Source of the DNA: Chloroflexi bacterium UBA4733
GTDB lineage: Bacteria; Chloroflexota; UBA4733
Length of the DNA: 7,415 nt
NCBI GenBank assembly: GCA_002404055.1
Contig: DHIZ01000023.1
Location: 1-7,415, forward strand
Reading direction: 5' to 3'
Each line of letters opens with the position of its first letter. Position 1 is the stretch's first letter. The notes under the pieces were generated by a model that worked only from the letters and a program-made list of their open reading frames with translations, did no database searches and was not told the origin of the DNA. Positions 6,483 through 7,415 of this stretch are shown here, in pieces. The translations under genes were made by a program, and so were the position numbers.

Positions 6483-7415
6483 TTATTTCAAAAGAACTGT
6501 GATTTGTTCTGCTGCGTGCCCGTCGCCGTACAGATTCGGGTGCACTCCCTTGGGGCGGAAGCTGCGGAGCGCGTCGGCGATCTTGGCTGAATCGGCGTCC
6601 ACCGCCACGTTCCAGCCCGCTTCCACCGTCTCGGTCCACTCGGTGCGGTCGCGCAGTGTGACGCAGGGCTTGCTCAGGAAGTAAGCCTCCTTCTGCACGC
6701 CTCCGGAGTCGGTCACGATCACCGCCGCAGCGTCCTCCAGGGCCAGCATGTCCAGGTAACCCACCGGGTCAATCACGCGGATTCGGGCGGGCGGCGCCCC
6801 GTCCAGGCGCGCGCGAGTCCGAGGGTGCAGCGGGAGGATCACGTCCATGCCCGACTTGTCGATGCCCTCGAGGATCGCGGCCAGCCGCTCGGGGTCGTCG
6901 GCGTTTTCCTGTCGATGAATCGTCGCGAGCGCGAAGGCTCCTGGTGCGAGTCCCAGCTTCTTCAACCCGCCATCACGCTTGCGCGCCGCCTCGAGATTGA
7001 AAAGGAATGCGTCGTACATCACGTCGCCCACCAGGTGGACGCCGTGGTGGATGCCTTCGCGTGCCAGGTTGTGGATCGCGACCTCGGTCGGGCACAGCAG
7101 CAGGTCGCTCACATGATCAGTGAGAACCCGGTTGATCTCTTCCGGCATGCGCCGGTCGAACGAGCGCAGGCCCGCCTCGACGTGGGCGACCTTGATGTGC
7201 AGCTTGGCGGCCACCAAAGCGCCGGCCACAGTCGAGTTGGTGTCGCCATAGACGAGGACCCAATCCGGCTTGACGTCGAGCGCCACCTTCTCGATGCCGG
7301 CCATCATGCCGCCCGTCTGCGCCCCATGCGGCCCCGAACCCACGCCCAGGTTGATGTCCGGTTCGGGGATCTCCAGCTCGCGAAAGAAGATGTCGGACAT
7401 GTTGTCGTCGTAGTG
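6483..7415 (-). CDS. wecB: UDP-N-acetylglucosamine 2-epimerase (non-hydrolysing), N-terminus beyond right edge
   Basis: Cytoplasmic enzyme interconverting UDP-GlcNAc and UDP-ManNAc, the entry step to ManNAc-type residues in surface polysaccharides, teichuronic acid-like polymers or glycoprotein glycans. The frame runs to the window edge as HYDDNMSDIFFRELEIPEPD; the family normally has about 50 residues before this, so the ATG at 7398-7400 is internal. Conserved landmarks in order are LGVGSGPHGAQTGGMM, VYGDTNSTVAGA, KVAHVEAGLRSFDRRMPEEI ending in NR, LLCPTE, GDVMYDA, ATIHRQEN, LPLHPRT, VTDSGGVQKEA, and RDRTEWTET ahead of the end. The Asp, Glu and His residues needed for UDP binding and epimerisation in the MnaA/WecB family all appear present. 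Stop TAA at 6483-6485. It is oriented away from the right edge and towards the broken secreted-protein gene. Identification is firm; the symbol wecB (mnaA) names the family rather than a proven pathway. Confidence 0.96.
   Translation of the reverse strand, partial: HYDDNMSDIFFRELEIPEPDINLGVGSGPHGAQTGGMMAGIEKVALDVKPDWVLVYGDTNSTVAGALVAAKLHIKVAHVEAGLRSFDRRMPEEINRVLTDHVSDLLLCPTEVAIHNLAREGIHHGVHLVGDVMYDAFLFNLEAARKRDGGLKKLGLAPGAFALATIHRQENADDPERLAAILEGIDKSGMDVILPLHPRTRARLDGAPPARIRVIDPVGYLDMLALEDAAAVIVTDSGGVQKEAYFLSKPCVTLRDRTEWTETVEAGWNVAVDADSAKIADALRSFRPKGVHPNLYGDGHAAEQITVLLK

Overview
The window is GC-rich DNA (roughly 60-65% G+C by eye) from a bacterium that secretes many large proteins. It uses GTG as well as ATG starts and favours G/C at third codon positions. 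The mix is a GH18 protein ending in GGYVLDxxGGxxPF repeats, a CAP protein with Ig-like repeats, and a PQQ-type propeller. This would fit a soil or sediment actinobacterium or a Chloroflexota/Dormibacterota-type lineage. No rRNA or other phylogenetic marker is present, so the assignment is only an impression. I see no tRNA, rRNA, CRISPR array, insertion sequence or convincing rho-independent terminator.

Positions 1-5962 read left to right on the + strand and hold three tandem genes with gaps of about 55 bases, so they are probably one transcription unit. The first is the 3' part of a GH18 glycosidase-like gene (open at the left edge), with an FN3-like module and six propeller-type repeats. The second is a secreted CAP-superfamily protein with five Ig-like repeats, each carrying an identically spaced cysteine pair. 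The third is a secreted PQQ-like beta-propeller protein that stops in the middle of its last recognisable blade.

Positions 5958-7415 read right to left on the - strand. A UDP-N-acetylglucosamine 2-epimerase gene runs off the right edge. It is followed after 37 bases by the broken 5' part of a gene for another secreted protein. That gene has a clear signal peptide in one frame, the mature N-terminus in a second frame, and then ends abruptly at about 5960.

The most notable point is position ~5957-5963. The + strand propeller gene and the - strand secreted-protein gene both lose recognisable coding there, at the same base pairs. This marks a rearrangement or deletion breakpoint between two convergent genes, or an assembly or amplification chimera. 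Apart from that, the locus reads as an envelope or extracellular-matrix neighbourhood: secreted glycan-binding or glycan-cleaving and adhesive proteins beside a nucleotide-sugar enzyme for surface polysaccharide. I found no convincing new defence, mobile or RNA-based system.
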